Shown here in pieces: positions 61,958 to 64,000 of a DNA stretch of 64,000 nt. This stretch comes from Arabidopsis thaliana. Taxonomy: Eukaryota; Streptophyta; Magnoliopsida; Brassicales; Brassicaceae. Made by a program: the position numbers and the translations under genes. Each line of letters begins with the position of its first letter. Positions within the stretch are counted from its first letter, which is position 1. Where the stretch lies: the NCBI RefSeq assembly GCF_000001735.4, contig NC_003071.7, positions 6,441,151-6,505,150 of the forward strand. Direction: 5' to 3'. The notes beneath the pieces were generated by a model. That model worked only from the letters and a program-made list of their open reading frames with translations, was not told the DNA's origin and did no database searches.

Positions 61958-64000
61958 TGGCGATTGCCAGATGGCTTACCGGTTTCCGTCCTCGTGGACA
62001 TACTGAAGCTGTTATTGCTATTGCATTTAGTCCTAGACCTGGATCCCCGTACCAGCTTCTCTCGTAAGAATTGTTCTTTTTGGCATCTTATACGCTGTTT
62101 TGTGTCAGTTCTATTCATTGGTTGATATCATGCTATTTATGTGTTTGGAAAAGATGGTTTATTTCAACTGGTAAGCTCCATGAGCCCTTTATAAAATCTT
62201 TGCAGATCGTCAGATGATGACACATGTCTGATATGGGATGCTCGGGGTGTCCAGCTTGCTCCGCGGATATAAGTCCCTAAGCCTCATAGTCCTATTGGTG
62301 ATTGGCTGATTGCTTTATATTCCTGGTTGATTTATATATCGATTTGATCTATTGGAAGCTATAGGACTGACTTCGGAATCATATTCCAGGAGAAAACCGT
62401 GGCGGTTCTTCTAGTAATGGTAATTTTTTTTGTTGTGCATTCAATGCTAATGGATCTATCTTTGTCAATAGCAGCTCTGATAATCGTGCTAGAGTTTACT
62501 CGGTCTTGATAAATGTTTCTTGACTAGATTATATATATAATGATGATTCAGTTAATTAGAGTAGATACTTCCTTGGTTACAGGTTTGGGGTGCTAGTAAG
62601 ACCAATAAGAATGATTTAGACCAGCTAAATCATGAGATGGATGTTCTGGCTGGACATGAGAATGTTGTTAAATTACATTTCTTATCATATATGTTATATT
62701 TGGTACCTGCTCATATTTTTAAATTACATTTCTTATGAGATCCTAATTTTCTTAACTTAGTCATTTTCTGTGGTTCTTTCTAGTGCTTGTGCTGGAAGAT
62801 CTGGACGAAAATGTTCCAAATTTTAAGAATTCTTGGTGTGCTTTCTGCTGCAATTATTCGTAAAAGTTTCCTTATAATGTTTTTGACACTCAATAACATA
62901 TGTATTTGTCTAGGTTCTCTTATGATAACATAGTTACATGCTCTAGTGATGGTAGTGCAATCATTTGGATCCCAAGATCACGGAGTTCGCCTGTAACATC
63001 CGATTTCGATAAGATAACCATGACATTCAATATGTTTTCATAGGAGTAGAAACCATATCTTTATTTATGTCTTTCAGGTAAAATGCTGCCAAGCCTTAGA
63101 AGAAGATCCGAGAGGTTGAAAGATAAAACAAAAGTGAGTATTTTGTAATATTGCTTTGATCTTGTGGCTAAATATGCTACTTATCTGTTTTTTTACGTCT
63201 TTAGCAGGCTAGGATCATGACTTCTTTGAGTAGGCGTTGCGAAAAGAGAAACTTTGATGAGCTTGAGGGAGCTCCAAGCAGTAAAAACACATGTAATGGT
63301 GTTAATGTAGCACATAGTTGTTTGTAATTGAAAACAGATATTGATGGCATGGCAGTTGACACTTTCTCGGTGGTTTTTAATGGGTTTACAAATGGTGAAA
63401 GACAATATCTAGAACTAAATGACGGTGAGTCTAACGGTTCTCAGGATGTAACTAGTCGCCTGAATGATGTAGCAGATAGCTCCATGTGGGTTTCAAGGGC
63501 TCCTGGTGGCACTGATGAATTAAATGATGGTTTTGAAGACATCAAATATGATTTGACATTAGACTGTCAAAAGGATTGTGTGGTTGGAGCAGAGATATCT
63601 CTGAGATATGATTGTGTTGGGATATCAAATCCTCACATCAGTGATTCTCTCTCAAGTGGTAGTGTGTTCCTATGTCATGGAAGCATAAGAAGAAACCAAA
63701 CAGGGTTGCTACTGACTCAAGAACTCAGTTCTTGTAGTCAGGATCAGAGTAGTGGCGCTAAGTCCCATGACGTTGGTCCTTTTGAAATATTGAAGCCTCA
63801 ACAGTTAAAAGAAAAGTTATCTTGGTTGACATTATCGATACATGAAGAGGATTGTCGTTATATTCTACAAAAGGAGGATGAAGTTGCGAATTTGCGACAA
63901 GTAAGTGTTTGTGGTGATCTTATTTGTTGTTTCATTTAGTTCAACCTTTGGTATGAGTATTCTTACATGTAGCTGTTACTCTTTATCTTTCAGGGACATC
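61958..64000 (+). pseudogene. BRWD/PHIP-type WD40 protein, decayed, continues past window
   Basis: Exon remnants keep splice signals. 61958-62063 reads WRLPDGLPVSVL then, after a one-base deletion near 61993, GHTEAVIAIAFSPRPGS. It joins 62206 to give LSSSDDDTCLIWDAR, a WD repeat. RIYVP of relatives reads RI-stop-VP (TAA 62270-62272). Further remnants are WGASKTNKND and LAGHENVV (62580-62665), ENVPNFKNSW (about 62810) and SYDNIVTCSSDGSAIIW (about 62920-62970). 63205-63900 is a long exon with TAA at 63325-63327 and a later part ending EDEVANLRQ; the next exon starts GGACATC at 63994, giving RQGH as in the conserved PHIP/BRWD segment. Plant relatives are At2g47410 and At5g49430. The 5' WD repeats are absent. 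Confidence 0.85.

Noticed and set aside
1-64000. CRISPR arrays, bacterial operons, rRNA or clear tRNA genes
   Set aside because: Plant nuclear DNA; the tandem repeats here lack CRISPR spacing, and no tRNA cloverleaf or rRNA segment was recognised by eye.

Overview
This is a plant nuclear genome window, almost certainly from Brassicaceae and very close to Arabidopsis. It is AT-rich, has intron-containing genes with GT-AG splice sites, and carries Helitron, MITE and non-LTR families of the crucifer type. Four host genes occur in the order GH3.1, an NFD6-like small protein (At2g15000 type), a thionin (At2g15010 type) and an uncharacterised 526-residue protein (At2g15020 type). From memory this is the gene order of A. 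thaliana chromosome 2 between At2g14960 and At2g15020, a pericentromere-proximal, transposon-rich interval. The host genes occupy about 10% of the window; most of the rest is mobile DNA.

Layout. 0-5 kb: two decayed, related repeats and a 63-bp minisatellite. 5.2-9.9 kb: a long-TIR Mutator-like element with a perfect 9-bp target duplication, into which a 3.5-kb hAT element has inserted; its transposase has one premature stop. 10.5-12.5 kb: GH3.1 (minus), with TATA box and auxin/G-box type motifs upstream. 16.2-25.5 kb: a complete 9.3-kb CACTA (En/Spm) element with a TNP2-type transposase gene and a second gene with three tandem C-terminal modules; both are disrupted. 26-29.4 kb: a 5'-truncated LINE, a non-autonomous Helitron and a MITE. 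32.5-33.1 kb: another 5'-truncated LINE with a perfect 17-bp target duplication. 33.3-39.6 kb: a nearly full-length LINE nested in a TIR element whose ends carry an 18-bp perfect palindrome.

40.7-41.2 kb: NFD6-like gene. 43.3-43.9 kb: thionin. 44.4 kb: a stray fragment of the At2g15020-type gene. 45.1-47.9 kb: six ~490-bp tandem units, each carrying a two-exon fragment resembling the CW zinc finger of plant MBD proteins. 50.6-52.1 kb: At2g15020-type gene. 53.1-58.7 kb: a six-copy ~650-bp tandem array interrupted by three TIR insertions, one carrying a tandemly repeated peptide-coding segment. 60.0-60.6 kb: a retroposed sequence with one open frame. 61.0-64.0 kb: unprocessed pseudogene fragments of tryptophanyl-tRNA synthetase (minus) and of a BRWD/PHIP-type WD40 protein (plus, running off the window).

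The host genes are independent units, not an operon or cluster: auxin conjugation (GH3.1), a probable mitochondrial small protein, a secreted cysteine-rich peptide and a protein of unknown role. Exon boundaries were read by eye from splice sites and reading frame; family names come from recognition, not from a search.
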